A DNA stretch of 64,000 bases from Antedon mediterranea (taxonomy: Eukaryota; Echinodermata; Crinoidea; Comatulida; Antedonidae): assembly GCF_964355755.1 (NCBI RefSeq), contig NC_092679.1, positions 12,762,932 through 12,826,931 of the forward strand. The letters run 5' to 3'. A program made the translations under genes and the position numbers. This document shows, piece by piece, positions 11,290 through 23,283 of the stretch (its first letter is position 1; each line of letters begins with the position of its first letter). The notes below the pieces were generated by a model, which worked only from the letters and a program-made list of their open reading frames with translations, was not told the origin of the DNA and ran no database searches.

Positions 11290-11859
11290 TTTCTGTTGCC
11301 AAGAAATTTTTGGTATTCCCACAAAATATTAAACAGTGTAAATAACTAGATTCCAGTTACTTATTGCCTCCCCTCTTCCATTGTGTACATTTATTTGTTT
11401 CCTGTATAAACCTCCAAATTTGAAATTCTAAGAAAGAGTAACAATAATTATCATCTGTCAATCATGGAAATTTATATGTTGCTTTATGGCCACCAAATAT
11501 GGTCACATGGACATGGGTTGATTGGAATATTCGATTCAATATATATAAGGTATTTTTTATATTTTAATAAAGAAAAATGTTATCAAAAAAATATTTAAAA
11601 AACTAATGGAACAAATGAAAATGTATTTAAAATTCATTTTAAGTATTAATATTTAGAAATTATTATTATGATGAAAAAGAAACAGTAAAATGCTAAAATG
11701 AGAATTTTGAGATACTCTAAACTGCAATCGCCCATTCCAAAATGATTATATACATACACATGACTTTGGAGCTACAATTCATAATTTTGTTAGTGTTCTG
11801 ATGAGACACAACTACTAGCTTAACTATATCAACCTGACATAGTTTGTAAAGGCAGAAAG
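11290..11859. other. Upstream region of FReD copy 1
   Basis: AT-rich. The last 60 bp (ACACAACTACTAGCTTAACTATATC...) are a diverged relative of the TATA block at 8022-8084, but TATATAT has become CTATATC, so the core promoter may be weakened. Confidence 0.4.
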
Positions 11860-12733
11860 ATGCTGGCAAGATGGTTCTTTGTGTCACTGATGGTGGCTTT
11901 AACCCTCTCAGACAGCTGTGTTGTAGAAACTGAAGAACAGGATGGTGTTTCTAACATACTTGTTGTTATTAAAAAAGAATGTGGTGATGAAGGAAGTGAT
12001 TTTCAAGACACTCAAGTATTAAAAGGTAGTTATTTTAATTGTTGTGATGTTATGTGAACAAAATGCTTTGTATTTATGATGGCATTTTAGATTGCCATAA
12101 TTGCATGCATATTGAATTGTAGGCAAGGTAGAAGAGTGAATTAAGCATCATACACTATGCCTATTTTTGCAACGTCTGAGTACATGATGTAGCTTACTTT
12201 TTTAAAAGCTTTGCCACATTAGAATGGGCAATGGGGGTATCATTCTTGCAAATAGGCTTATAGGCCATTTCACAGAGCTGTTCACATCTGGCAATCATTT
12301 TTTGAAAGTGCATGATTAAACTAATTGATTAATATATTTATGATTGTCAAATGTTATGTTTTTTTTACGACCTGTACTCCTATTGTAGTCTCACACGTTA
12401 GGAATTAGTTTTGGGAACAAGTTGACATGGGAGCAAGTGGAAATGAGACTTTGGATTGAGTTTACTGTAAATTTTTAATTACAATTTATTTACTTATGTA
12501 CATCTCTTTTAAGATTATCCACGAGATTGCACTGACTTACTTGAACGCAACAGTGAAGCAACAAGTGGTGCTTACATGATCAATATTCGTGATGGAGGTA
12601 AACCATTCAGAGTTTACTGCGATATGGACACTGATGGAAGTATTAAAACCAAAATATTATAATACCCGTAATATTTTTCCATAATTATATGAGCATTAAA
12701 ACACAGTGCCTTTAATTTTCAAAATTCACTAAG

Positions 12734-12802
12734 AAACTAGAGAAAATCATTGTGCACATGCGCATGTTTCTTTGCATGTGCAGATTGATTTTCTGTAGTT
12801 TA
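12734..12802. repeat. Hairpin insertion beside broken exon 2
   Basis: Arms CTAGAGAAAATCATTGTGCA and the complement of TGCAGATTGATTTTCTGTAG pair around a short loop (GCGCATGTTTCTTTGCAT region). It lies about 95 bp after the point where exon 2 diverges from its paralogs and may be part of the inserted DNA that broke it. Confidence 0.5.
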
Positions 12803-13469
12803 CAGATTAATTCGTTATTTACTATATGAACATATGAACACATAACTAGACTATGAAATTTAGGAAGTTAAAAACTCCGCTGGACTGGAGGAACTGAACA
12901 ATGATATAAGAAAGTCTAGTTTGAACAGAAGAAACAATTTAGCAACACATTTCTTTTACCTGTAGTAATAGTAAATGTATATCTTGATCTTCCAAAATTC
13001 TTACAAAACGTCAACTTGTAGGTATACTCTACAAATTTACTCGACGAAATTCAACCATTATGAATATGACTTTGTCACAGATCTAAAACTCACTAATTAA
13101 TTATATTTGTAAAGGTTTTTCAAAGACGAGAAGATGGATCCATGAATTTCTATAGAAATTGGCCAACATACAAGGCAGGATTTGGGAATGTTAATAGTGA
13201 GCATTGGCTTGGTAATGATAACATTCATCGCCTTACATCTGATGGTCAGTTTGAATTAAGAGTGGACATGTCCACTTTTGAAGGAGAATCTGCCTATGCT
13301 AACTATGGCAACTTTCGAATAGGTGATGAGGAAAGCAACTACAAACTGATATGTGGTAACTACAGTGGTAATGCAGGTAAGGACTTGTTTTCACACCGTT
13401 TGGCTCATCTACAATACATTACTATAACAAATTAAATATTGTAATGTCAGTATTATGTCTGTCTGGTAA

Positions 13470-13960
13470 TAGTGTTTCTCTGATACTTCTAAATAATAAT
13501 ATAGCACGACCTACGTTGAAATAAAACTGTCTCACAAAGTCACGTTTCATTTGAGATGACGTCATCATGTTAAAAGTTATTTCACCTATGCTACACTGTA
13601 TGTACAGTAGTATGTATACAGTATATAGTGTATACCTGTATAGATACTTTAGACACAAAATAGAGAGCACACCAACAAAAAGTATAATTTATATCATGCA
13701 CTAACTTTCTGTTGAAAAAATGGCATGTTCCACAGAATGTTAAAAATTAAAAATGCAAAAAAATCAATTTCTATGCGTTTCATATCATTTTAAGCATGTA
13801 TAAATTCGCACGTGCGTACAAATGTTTACGCGCGTGGTGTGCAGTGTTATAAAAATCATTTTTTTGCATGAATAACATTTTTCCAGTGTTTCTAGTAATT
13901 TTACTAAATTTGAAACCATATTGACTTAAAATCATAAGCATGTCAAATTAAAGCAGGATT
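13470..13960 (+). mobile_element. Degenerate fragment of the array repeat inside a FReD intron
   Basis: GATGACGTCATCATGTTAAAA and the CTACACTGTATG palindrome zone, followed by TATATCATGCACTAACTTTCTG and GTTTCATATCATTTTAAGCATG, are the same words as in the units of the 16672-38902 array. Here they are shuffled: the unit's 3' part precedes its middle part. No CTAGT end is seen. It shows that the family is dispersed, not confined to the array. Confidence 0.6.
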
Positions 13961-14331
13961 TAATGTAGTAAATTAGGAAGTACTATATACCAAAGTGCAC
14001 ATTATGTCCAATTTACTGAAATTGGCTAGATTGTACTCAAATGATATTCAAATATTATATTATTATCTTTATTTTAGGTGATTCACTGTCATATCATAAC
14101 AATCACCGGTTTTCAACCTTTGACCAAGATCATGATACAGCAGCCTCATCATGTTCTGTGTCATACAAGGGAGCTTGGTGGTACAGGTATGTTGGATGTC
14201 ATGTATCAAATCTGAATGGATTGTACCTGGGTGGTACAACTGATCAGTTTGCCACAGGTGTGGTGTGGAAAAATTGGAAAGATTACTACTATTCCTTGAA
14301 AACAAGCGAGATGAAAATACGTAGAATTTAA

Positions 14332-15645
14332 TGGTAGCATGATATAGTGAAGTTGATAACTTGAGTTAAACTCAGAGTATAATAATTAATTTGAAAATTA
14401 ATAAAATTCAAAGACACCTAAGCTTTTAAAAATTTATGTAAAATTAAATACACTTAATGTGAAAAATAAGTTGATTCTAATAATTCAAGTAGGACGATAC
14501 AAATACTAGCATTCATTCAAGGTTTTTATTCAATAAAACGAAAATTTACAGTGTAGCCAAAGGCTAAATTGTGTACAATTTTACAAAATATTGCACATAT
14601 AAAAAAGTTAAAAAAGTTATCACATAAAAAGAACATCTTATATTGAAATGAATTAGATAAAGTACATAATATGAAAATGAAAAAAACATTGAAAAATCAA
14701 AGAAATTGTTACAAATCATGGCCTAATAAAATATCTGTATTAAAACTTATGTATTATGTATTTCACATTGGTTGATGACGGCAACGTTGGCTAAATGTAA
14801 TTATTCTTTATTATTCAGGTTAATTAGGTATGGCAAAGGGCTATTTTTATATCGTTTAGTTTTACATTTTATTTGTTGATATGGGTTGGTCTTTCTTAAG
14901 TTGTACGGTTTATTTCTAGCCATGATTGAAAATATGCTGACTTTATGCACAGATTGATATTTTCGTTTTTTTCTGTGATGCAATATATCGTGAAGGGAAA
15001 ATATAGAAGGACAGTATTTCCCCGATTTTTAACAGATCCTGTAAAAAAAAGCACAATTCAGGTACAAGAAAACGACACGCTAGGTCTACAGCTAGCATAC
15101 AATGTTCATACGTTACAGCTTGACATAAGCCCCGTCTATTGTCATTCAACACAAGCTATTAGGTAATACTAGCAGGAACCTGTGCTCCGCACGGTCTTTA
15201 TCTGCCTTACTATGTGGTTATAAACTTCACATGGGAGGAGTAAGTATAATAAATAATAATATATGATAAAAGTACTCTGACAATTTGTTAAAATAAAAAA
15301 AAATTGTATCAAGAATAAAATTTGCAAACATTGATTTTTTTTTTACACTATTCCTTGACTTTGAAATATCTGTAAGCTAAAAATTGAAAGCAATACTGGA
15401 TATGGAACTTTAGACTTTACTTTGACTGTTCAGACTTTACAAAAATAGAAGACGCTAAAGAAATATTGTGCTGTGTGAATATTATACTATGGTGCGCATC
15501 AGAAATTGACAATGTGCATGTACATAAGAGGGACATGCAGTTTAAAATATTTCAATGATAAAATTAAAAAAAAATGGTAATTTATAGTGAGATGTATTAA
15601 ATGATACAGCTGCTTACGGACTTAAAATAAACACAAAAAATAACA
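14332..15645. other. 3' flank of FReD copy 1, duplicated in unit B
   Basis: Aligns throughout with 52042-53372 (for example TTTTTATTCAATAAAACGAAAA and GTACAAGAAAACGNCACGCTAGG). No conserved frame with coding character is visible. AATAAA near 14531 could serve as a polyadenylation signal of the gene. Confidence 0.5.
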
Positions 15646-16031
15646 ATATGCTTTATTTAAACGCGAAAACTTGGCTCAACTAGCAGTTGTTTTTCTGCAA
15701 GGCCGCGTATAAAAACAAAAAGTTCATCAGATAAACATTGATAGGTGCTTGTGAAAAAATTACACCTTCATTCTGTGACGCTTCTCTTCAGGCATATGGT
15801 ATTTAGACGGCGATAATAAAATCGTTGGGTTTGTAGCCTCAAAGACTAAATTCTAGTGCAATATTTGGACTTAGGTTAGCGAAAGCTGTGGCAATGGATA
15901 TCAAATGTTCACCAGACTGTGATCAGACTGAACGATACTTTAATGTCCATTCACTTGTTTAACTACACGTGCCGCACATTTGGATATTTCTCAAGTTTTA
16001 TAGATTTTGTAGTAGAAGGGTTGTAGTAGAA
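15646..16031. other. Non-coding between duplication unit A and BEL relic
   Basis: Nothing recognised apart from a short tandem TTGTAGTAGAAGGG near 16005-16035. Confidence 0.35.
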
Positions 16032-16430
16032 GGGGTCAGCCAAAACTTGTACTGTCAGACAATGGTACAAATTTTGTTGGGGGTAAAAGGGAATTAAGTA
16101 AAGTAATGGAAATGTTGGATTTTAGGAAAATTAAAAACTATATGACTCATGAAGGAATTGGACGGAGTTTTAATCCACCTTTAAATCCACATTGCACATG
16201 TCTAAAGAAAGTCTAATTAAATCATCCAAAAAAATCAATGATTGCAATATTAGGCAAGGATAATAGCAAAATTAACCTTAGAAAGAACTTACGAAACATT
16301 TTTGGAATAGATGGGTTAAAGAATGGCTACCTACAATGAATAAAAAAAAATGGAAAGATCACACTCATGACTTTAAAGTTAATGATATTGTTATTGTAAA
16401 AGATAGATTTAATGTGAGAGGACAATTTCC
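16032..16430 (+). pseudogene. BEL/Pao-type integrase relic
   Basis: Two blocks are recognisable in different frames. PKLVLSDNGTNFVGGKRELS with the following RSFNPPLNPH is the second catalytic Asp region and the SFNPP motif of BEL/Pao integrases. FWNRWVKEWLPTMN, then KVNDIVIVKDRFNVRGQFP, is their C-terminal region. Between them the catalytic Glu segment is deleted or scrambled and stop codons occur. A dead fragment; no LTR found nearby. Confidence 0.7.
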
Positions 16431-16671
16431 CAGCGGTGGGAGGCTGCAGGGGCTCTAGCCCCCTCGTTGGAGAGCCAAAGGCAAAAAGAGCCACTAGCTA
16501 GTTTTCTAAATTGTCTTAGCTCAGCCCCACTTTCGAGCTGGTCATAGATACTGTACTTACCGGTATACATTTCGTTTCATATTTCGAAGTATAATACAGT
16601 CAGTGCATTGTATGGGGACCTATAAGCTCTATTTAGGTGATCATTTAGAATAAAATGATCACATTCTTATT
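16431..16671. repeat. Old dispersed repeat flanking the array (left)
   Basis: TTTTCTAAATTGTCTTAGCTC, GGGGACCTATAAGCTCTATTT and related words also occur right of the array (38917-39050) and, inverted in about three tandem copies, at 47075-47400. The array therefore sits in or next to an older repeat of roughly 115-120 bp period. Confidence 0.5.
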
Positions 16672-18274
16672 AGTTATCCGCATTGAGCGGATAACTCCTT
16701 GTAACTGTCCTGTTTCATCATCTTTTTTTTTTTTTTTTTTCCCTGTATTCTTCTTTCTTTCTGTCATTTTTGTGTCTCGCGTAACTCAAAAACGTGTAAA
16801 CATAACATTTCATAACTTTGTCAACATGTGGGCATTTACGTGAAATTGTGCACCTCCTATTTTTGAATGACGTCAGAGTTGCGCAACATGACTTACGCGC
16901 GTTTTTCCGAATTTCGCGTATTTAACATAGATCGAAAACCATATAACTATTTAAATTGAAACTGAAAAAAAGTTTAAGTTATATCTTGCGCTAACTGACT
17001 ATGGGGAAAAAATGGCATGTTTCACACGAAGTTACGCGCGCACGCGCGTTTAAAATTTCAAATTGCGAAAAATCAATTTCTAATCATCTTTCTACGCGTT
17101 TCATGTCATTTTAAGCATGTAAAAAATTCCCACGCGCGCGCTTTTTTTTACGTGCGCGGTGCGAACGTAGCTTTGAAAACAATTTTTCTCCCGTGATTTA
17201 TATTTTCAAGCCTTTTATAGTAATTTTACCAACTTTGAAACAATTTCGACTTCAAATTACGTCATACGGGCACGTCGAATTGGATAATTTATGTGCGTTT
17301 TTGAGGAAAAAGTTCAAAAATTTGTCAAAATTATACCTTTTTTAAACAATCATAGATTCTAAACTACGAGGTGAACTTTGTTTAAATTACATATCCAGGA
17401 AGATGATAAGTTGTAGATAAGGAATCATGCATTGATATGGCAAACCGGACATTGTGACGTCATCGTATGGCCACGCGAATATAAAATATAGGATTTTTGT
17501 ATCTTTCGTCATAGCGCATCTCATTTAATAGAGTGCCTCTCCACTTATCCGTATTCCATTTTAACCCAGATTTTGAAATTTTCTAGGTCAATCAACTATC
17601 TTACGCAAGAGTAAATTTTTTTTAAATTTCTATGACATCATCATGTCTAAAAATGTAAATAACGTGGGTCACTTATATTTATCTTTACAGTAAATTTTAA
17701 TCTGTTATAGCTCATCAGAATAAAATGTGATAATCACGATTAAAACGTTTTCTGGAAGCTATTGGATTGTAGATACGAATTCATGTAAACATTTTGCCAA
17801 TCGGATGTTGTGACGTCATCATATGGCCAGTTGAATAAATAAAGACGTATTTTCATATTTTGCGTAATAGTTCATCACATTTAAAAGGGTGCGCATCTAT
17901 ATTTTACGTATTCAAATTTCTTCTACACGTTAATATGTTGTTCCTGAGATTATTTCCTTCTGAAATTGTTATCTAAGTGTTTCATTTTGATACCGTCGCC
18001 ATGTTAAAAATTGGAATAAATGGCGGGTCCCGTAATTTCACCTATTCTACACTGTATGTAATATGTATACAGATTATACTGTTTGCATGTACCGTATATA
18101 CTATATGACACAAAATTGACAGAATTCAGCACTAACAGCATATCATATTCTTCAGTTCTTGTCATAATTCCATAATCTTTATCTGTGTGCAATATTCCAA
18201 CTTATGACGTGCACGTGGCGTTTTGTCGTGGTGCGGATAACTAACTCGTCAATGTGACGAGTTTCATGTCTAGT
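16672..18274 (+). mobile_element. Array unit 1 (A-type, full 5' end)
   Basis: Begins AGTTATCCGC hairpin and ends CTAGT. The 3' loop differs slightly (AATGT). First unit of the array; preceded by old repeat sequence, so this is the outer left junction. Confidence 0.7.
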
Positions 18275-18275
18275 T

Positions 18276-18346
18276 GGTTATCCGCAACGAAGTTGCAGGA
18301 TAACCTCTTGTGATTGTACGAAATCATCATCATCAACATCTTTTTT
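18276..18346 (+). repeat. Isolated 5'-end stub (B-type)
   Basis: GGTTATCCGCAACGAAGTTG hairpin plus CTCTTGTGATTGTACGAAATC and (CAT)n, with no unit body, wedged between units 1 and 2. Confidence 0.7.
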
Positions 18347-19933
18347 AGTTATCCGCACTCAGCGGATAACTCCTTGTAACTGTCCTGTTTCATCATCTTT
18401 TTTTTTTTTCTGTATTATTCTTTCTTTCTGTCATTTTTGTGCAGAGCATATCTCAAAAACGTGTAAAGTTAACATTTCATAACTTTGTCAACATATGGGT
18501 ATTCACCTGAAGTTGTGCTTTTCTATTTCTGAATGACGTCAGAATTGCACAACATGACTTACGCGCGTTTTAACGAATTTCGCGTATTTAACATACATCG
18601 AAAACCATATAACAATTTAAATTGAAACTTAACAAAAGTTTTAGTTATATCTTGCGCTAACTGACTTTGTAAAAAAAATGGCATGTTTTACACGAAGTTA
18701 CGCGCGCACGCGCGTTTAAAATTTCAAAACGCGAAAAATCAATTTCTAATCCACTTTCTACGCGTTTCATGTCATTTTGAGCAGGTAAAAAATTCCCACG
18801 CGTGCGCATTTTTTTACGCGCGCCGTGCGCACGTAGCGTTGAAAACAATTTTTTTCACGTGATTTATGTTTTTCCAGCCTTTTGTAGTAATTTTACCAAC
18901 TTTAAAAACGATTTAGACTTAAAATTACGTCATACGTGCACGTCGAATTGGATAATTTACGTGGGTTTTTGATGAAAAAGGTAAAAAATTCGTTAAAATT
19001 TGTCAAAATTATGCCTTTTTTTAAATAGTCGTAATTTCTAAACTGGACGGTCAACTTTTTGTGGATGACATATTCTTGAAGTTGATGAGGTGTAGATATC
19101 GGATCATGTAATAATATGGCTAACCGGACATTGTGACGTCATCGTATGGCCACGCGAATATAAAATATAGGATTTTTGTATCTTTCATCATAGCGCATGA
19201 CATTTAATAGAGCGCATCTCCAATTATCTGTTTTCCATTTTTACCCCGATTTTTATATTATCTAGGTCAATCAACTATCTTTCGTATGAGTTAAAAATAT
19301 TTTAATTTTTATGACGTCATCATGTCTAAAAATGTAAATAACGTGGGTCACTTATTTTCGTCTTTACAGTAAATTTCAATCTGTTATAGCTCGTCAGAAT
19401 AAAACGTGATAATCATGATTAAAACGTTTTCTGGAAGCTATTGGATTGTAGATACGAATTTATGTAAACATTTTGCCAATCGGATGTTGTGACGTCATCA
19501 TATGACCAGTTAAATAAAAAAAGTCGTATTTTCATCTTTTGCGTCATAATTCATCACATTTAAAAGAGCGCGCATCAATATTTTACGTATTTAAATTTCT
19601 TCTACACATTAATATGTTGTTGCCGAGATAATTTCCTTCCGAAATTGCTATCTTAGTATTTCATTTTGATACCGTCGCTATGTTAAAAATTGGAATAAAT
19701 GGCGGGTCCAGTCATTTCACCTATTCTACACAGTATGTAATATGTATACAGATTATATTGTATATAATACGACACAAAATAACAGAATTCAGCAATAACA
19801 ACATATCATATTCTTCAGTTCAGGTCATATTGCCACAATCTTTTTCTGTGTGCAATATTCTAACGTATGACGTCTACGTGGCCTTTGTCGTGCGGATAAC
19901 TAACTCGTCAAAGTGACGAGTTACATGTCTAGT
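18347..19933 (+). mobile_element. Array unit 2 (A-type, full 5' end)
   Basis: 1587 bp. It appears identical to unit 8 at a constant offset of 9592 bp wherever compared, with the same length. Contains four TGACGTCA palindromes. Confidence 0.75.
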
Positions 19934-19934
19934 T

Positions 19935-20144
19935 GGTTATCCGCAACGAAGTTGCAGGATAACCTCTTGTGATTGTACGAAATCATCATCTTTTTATTTT
20001 TGGTTATCCGCAACGAAGTTGCAGGATAACCTCTTGTGATTGTACGAAATCATCATCATCATCAACTTTTTATTGGTTATCCGCAACGAAGTTGCAGGAT
20101 AACCTCTTGTGATTGTACGAAATCATCAACATCAACTTTTTATT
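19935..20144 (+). repeat. Three stacked B-type 5'-end stubs ahead of unit 3
   Basis: GGTTATCCGC starts at 19935, 20002 and 20075 (and 20145 for the complete unit). Each stub is 67-73 bp: hairpin, CTCTTGTGATTGTACGAAATC and a variable (CAT)n/T tract, then the next start. Confidence 0.8.
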
Positions 20145-21760
20145 GGTTATCCGCAACGAAGTTGCAGGATAACCTCTTGTGATTGTACGAAATCATCATC
20201 ATCATCATCATCATCAACTTTTTATTCTTCTTCTTTCTTTCTGTATGATTTTTGTGTAACGCTTTTCTCTAAAACTCGCAAACATAACATTTCGGTAACT
20301 ATGTTAACATTTTGACATTTATGTAACGTCGTCAAGCGAAGCTTTTCATGATGTTTACAATTGCGCAACGTGACGTACGCGCGATTTAACGATTTTCTCG
20401 TATCTAACATATGTCGAAAACCAAATAACATTTTAAAGTGAAACTTTGCAAAAGTTTAATTTATATCATGCGCTAACTTTCTGTTGAAAAAAAATTGCGT
20501 GTTTTACACAAAGTTACGCGCGCACGCGTATTTAAAATTTCAAAATGCGCAAATTTAATTTATAATCAACTTTCTACGCGTTTTATGTCGTTTTAAGCAT
20601 GTCAAAAATTCCCACGCGTGCGCACATTTTTACGTGTGCGGTGCGCACGTAGCATTGAAAACGTATTTTTTTCGCGTGATTTATGTTTTTCCAGCCTTTT
20701 CTAGCAATTTTACCAAATTTTAAACAATTTCGACTTAAAGATACGTCATACGAGCACGTCGAATTGGACAATTTGCGCGCGTTTTTTATGAAAAGGTTAA
20801 AAAATTCGTTTAAAATATGCCTTTTTTTAAACAGTCGTAATTTCTAAACTAGACGGTCAACTTTTTGTGGATGACATATTCTGGAAGTAGATGAGTTGTA
20901 GATATCGGATCAGGTATTAATATGGCTAACCGGACATTGTGACGTCATCGTATGGCCACGCGAATATAAAATTTAGGATTTTTGTATCTTTCGTCATAAC
21001 TCATCACATTGAATAGAGCGCATCTCCACCTATTCGTTTTCCATTTTCACCCTGATTTTGATATTGTCTAGGTCAATCAACTATCTTTCGCATGAGTTAA
21101 AAATATTTTAATTTTTTTGACGTCATCATGCCTAAAAATTTAAATCACGTGTGGCATCAATTTCATCTTTACAGTAAATTTTAATCTGTTATAGCTCGTA
21201 AGAATAAAATGTGATAATCACGATTAAAACTTTTTCTGGAAGCTATTGGACTGTAGATACGAAATTATGTAAAAATGTTGCCAATCGGATGTTGTGACGT
21301 CATCATATGGCCAGTTAAATAAAAAAGGTCGTATTTTCATCTTTTGCGTCATAATTCATTACATTTAAAAGAGCGCGCATCAATATTTCACGTATTCAAA
21401 TTTCTTCTACACGCTAATACGTTGTTGCTGAGATAATTTCCTTTCGGAATTGCTACCTTCGCGTTTTATTTTAAAACCGTCAACATGTTAAAAATTGCAA
21501 TAAATAGCAGGTCCCGTAATTTCACCTATTCTACACTGTATGTCACTGTATGTGATATGGATACAGAATATACTGTGTATACTATATATGAATTTAAATA
21601 ATAAAATTCAGCAATAACAACATATCATATTCTTCAGTTCAGATCATAATGCCAACGTGAACACTTCCTTTTGTCCTCAACCTATCCCCTTAATGTTAAT
21701 GTTGCACCACTTGCGCGGCGGATAACCAAACTCGTCAAAGTGACGAGTTACATGTCTAGT
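20145..21760 (+). mobile_element. Array unit 3 (B-type, full 5' end)
   Basis: 5' GGTTATCCGC and 3' GCGGATAACC are exact inverses. Long (CAT)n near 20200. Three TGACGTCA sites, at about 20940, 21118 and 21296. Confidence 0.7.
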
Positions 21761-23283
21761 TTGTCTTCTTTCTTTCTGTATGATTTTTGTGGATCGCTTT
21801 TCTCTAAAACTTGCAAACATAACATTTTGTAACTTTCTCAACATATCGTCATGCACATGAAGATGTGCAGCGAAGCTTTTCATGATGTTTACAATTGCGC
21901 AACGTGACTTACGTGCGATTTAACGATTTTGTCGTATTTAACATAGCTTGACAACCAAATAACATTTCAACTTGAAACTTTGCAAAAGTTTAATTTATAT
22001 CATGCGCTAACTTTCTGTTGAAAAAAAATTGCGAGTTTTACACAAAGTTACGCGCGCACGCGCATTTAAAATTTCAAAATGCGCAAAATTAATTTATAAT
22101 CAACTTTCTACGCGTTTCATGTCGTTTTAAGCATGTCAAAAATTCCCACGCGTGCGCACATTTTTACGTGTGCGGTGCGCACGTAGCATTGAAAACGTAT
22201 TTTTTTCGCGTGATTTATGTTTTTCCAGCCTTTTCTAGTAATTTTACCAAATTTTAAACAATTTCGACTTAAAGATACGTCATACGAGCACGTCGAATTG
22301 GACAATTTGCGCGCGTTTTTTATGAAAAGGTTAAAAAATTCGTTTAAAATATGCCTTTTTTTAAACAGTCGTAATTTCTAAACTAGACGGTCAACTTTTT
22401 GTGGATGACATATTCTGGAATTAGATGAGTTTTAGATATCGGATCAGGTTTTAATATGGCTAACCGGACATTGTGACGTCATCGTCTGGCCACGCGAATA
22501 TAAAATTTAGGATTTTTTTATCTTTTGTCATAGCTCATCACATTGAATAGAGCGCATCTCCACTTCTCCGTTTTCCATTTTCACCCCGATTTTGATATTG
22601 TCTAGGTCAATCAACTATCTTTCGCATGAGTTAAAATTATTTTAATTTTTTTGACGTCATCATGCCTAAAAATTTAAATCACGTGTGGCATCAATTTCAT
22701 CTTTACAGTAAATTTTAATCTGTTATAGCTCGTAAGAATAAAATGTGATAATCACGATTAAAACTTTTTCTGGAAGCTATTGGATTGTAGATACGAAATT
22801 ATGTAAAAATGTTGCCCATTGGATGTTGTGACGTCATCATATGGCCAGTTAAATAAAAAAGGTCGTATTTTCATCTTTTGCGTCATAATTCATTACATGT
22901 AAAAGAGCGCGCATCAATATTTCACGTATTCAAATTTCTTCTACATGCTAATACGTTGTTGCTGAGATAATTTCCTTTCGGAAATGCTACCTTTGCGTTT
23001 CATTTTAAAACCGTCAACATGTTAAAAATTGCAATAAATAGCGGGTCCGTAATTTCACCTATTCTACACTGTATGTGATATGGATACAGATTATACTGTG
23101 TATACTATATATGAATTTAAATAATAAAATTCAGCAATAACAACATATCATATTCTTCAGTTCAGGTCATAATGCCAACGTGAACACTTCCTTTTGTCCT
23201 CAACCTATCCCCTTAATGTTAATGTTGCACCACTTGCGCGGCGGATAACCAAACTCGTCAAAGTGACGAGTTACATGTCTAGT
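21761..23283 (+). mobile_element. Array unit 4 (B-type, no 5' hairpin)
   Basis: Body starts TTGTCTTCTTTC directly after CTAGT of unit 3. 3' end complete. Confidence 0.7.

Larger units (their letters stand above)
11860..14331 (+). pseudogene. FReD copy 1: secreted fibrinogen-related lectin-like gene, exon 2 broken
   Basis: Four exons are recognisable. Exon 1, 11860-12025, encodes signal peptide MLARWFFVSLMVALTLSDSC and an acidic linker (donor GTAGTT). Exon 2, 12514 to about 12640, reads DYPRDCTDLLERNSEATSG and then VYCDMDTDG. Exon 3, 13115-13376, encodes [20 protein letters not shown] through YSGNAG. Exon 4, 14078-14331, has the calcium-site FDQDHD, Cys pair partners, WWY and [10 protein letters not shown], ending KIRRI-stop. 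Phases agree (1, 0, 1). The family are secreted pattern-recognition proteins; a complete product would be about 270 residues. Exon 2 loses its end (GGWT and the donor) after GATGGAAG and reads into a stop within 30 bp, so a full fibrinogen domain cannot be made unless a cryptic donor is used. All other exons are open, so decay is recent. Confidence 0.7.

Noticed and set aside
13142-13435. FReD exon 3 read through into the intron as a stand-alone gene
   Set aside because: The exon ends at GCAG/GTAAGG at 13376, and all three copies share this boundary.
19935-20144. CRISPR-like array (about 70-bp direct repeats)
   Set aside because: No unique spacers. The whole unit repeats and only the microsatellite length varies; the context is eukaryotic.
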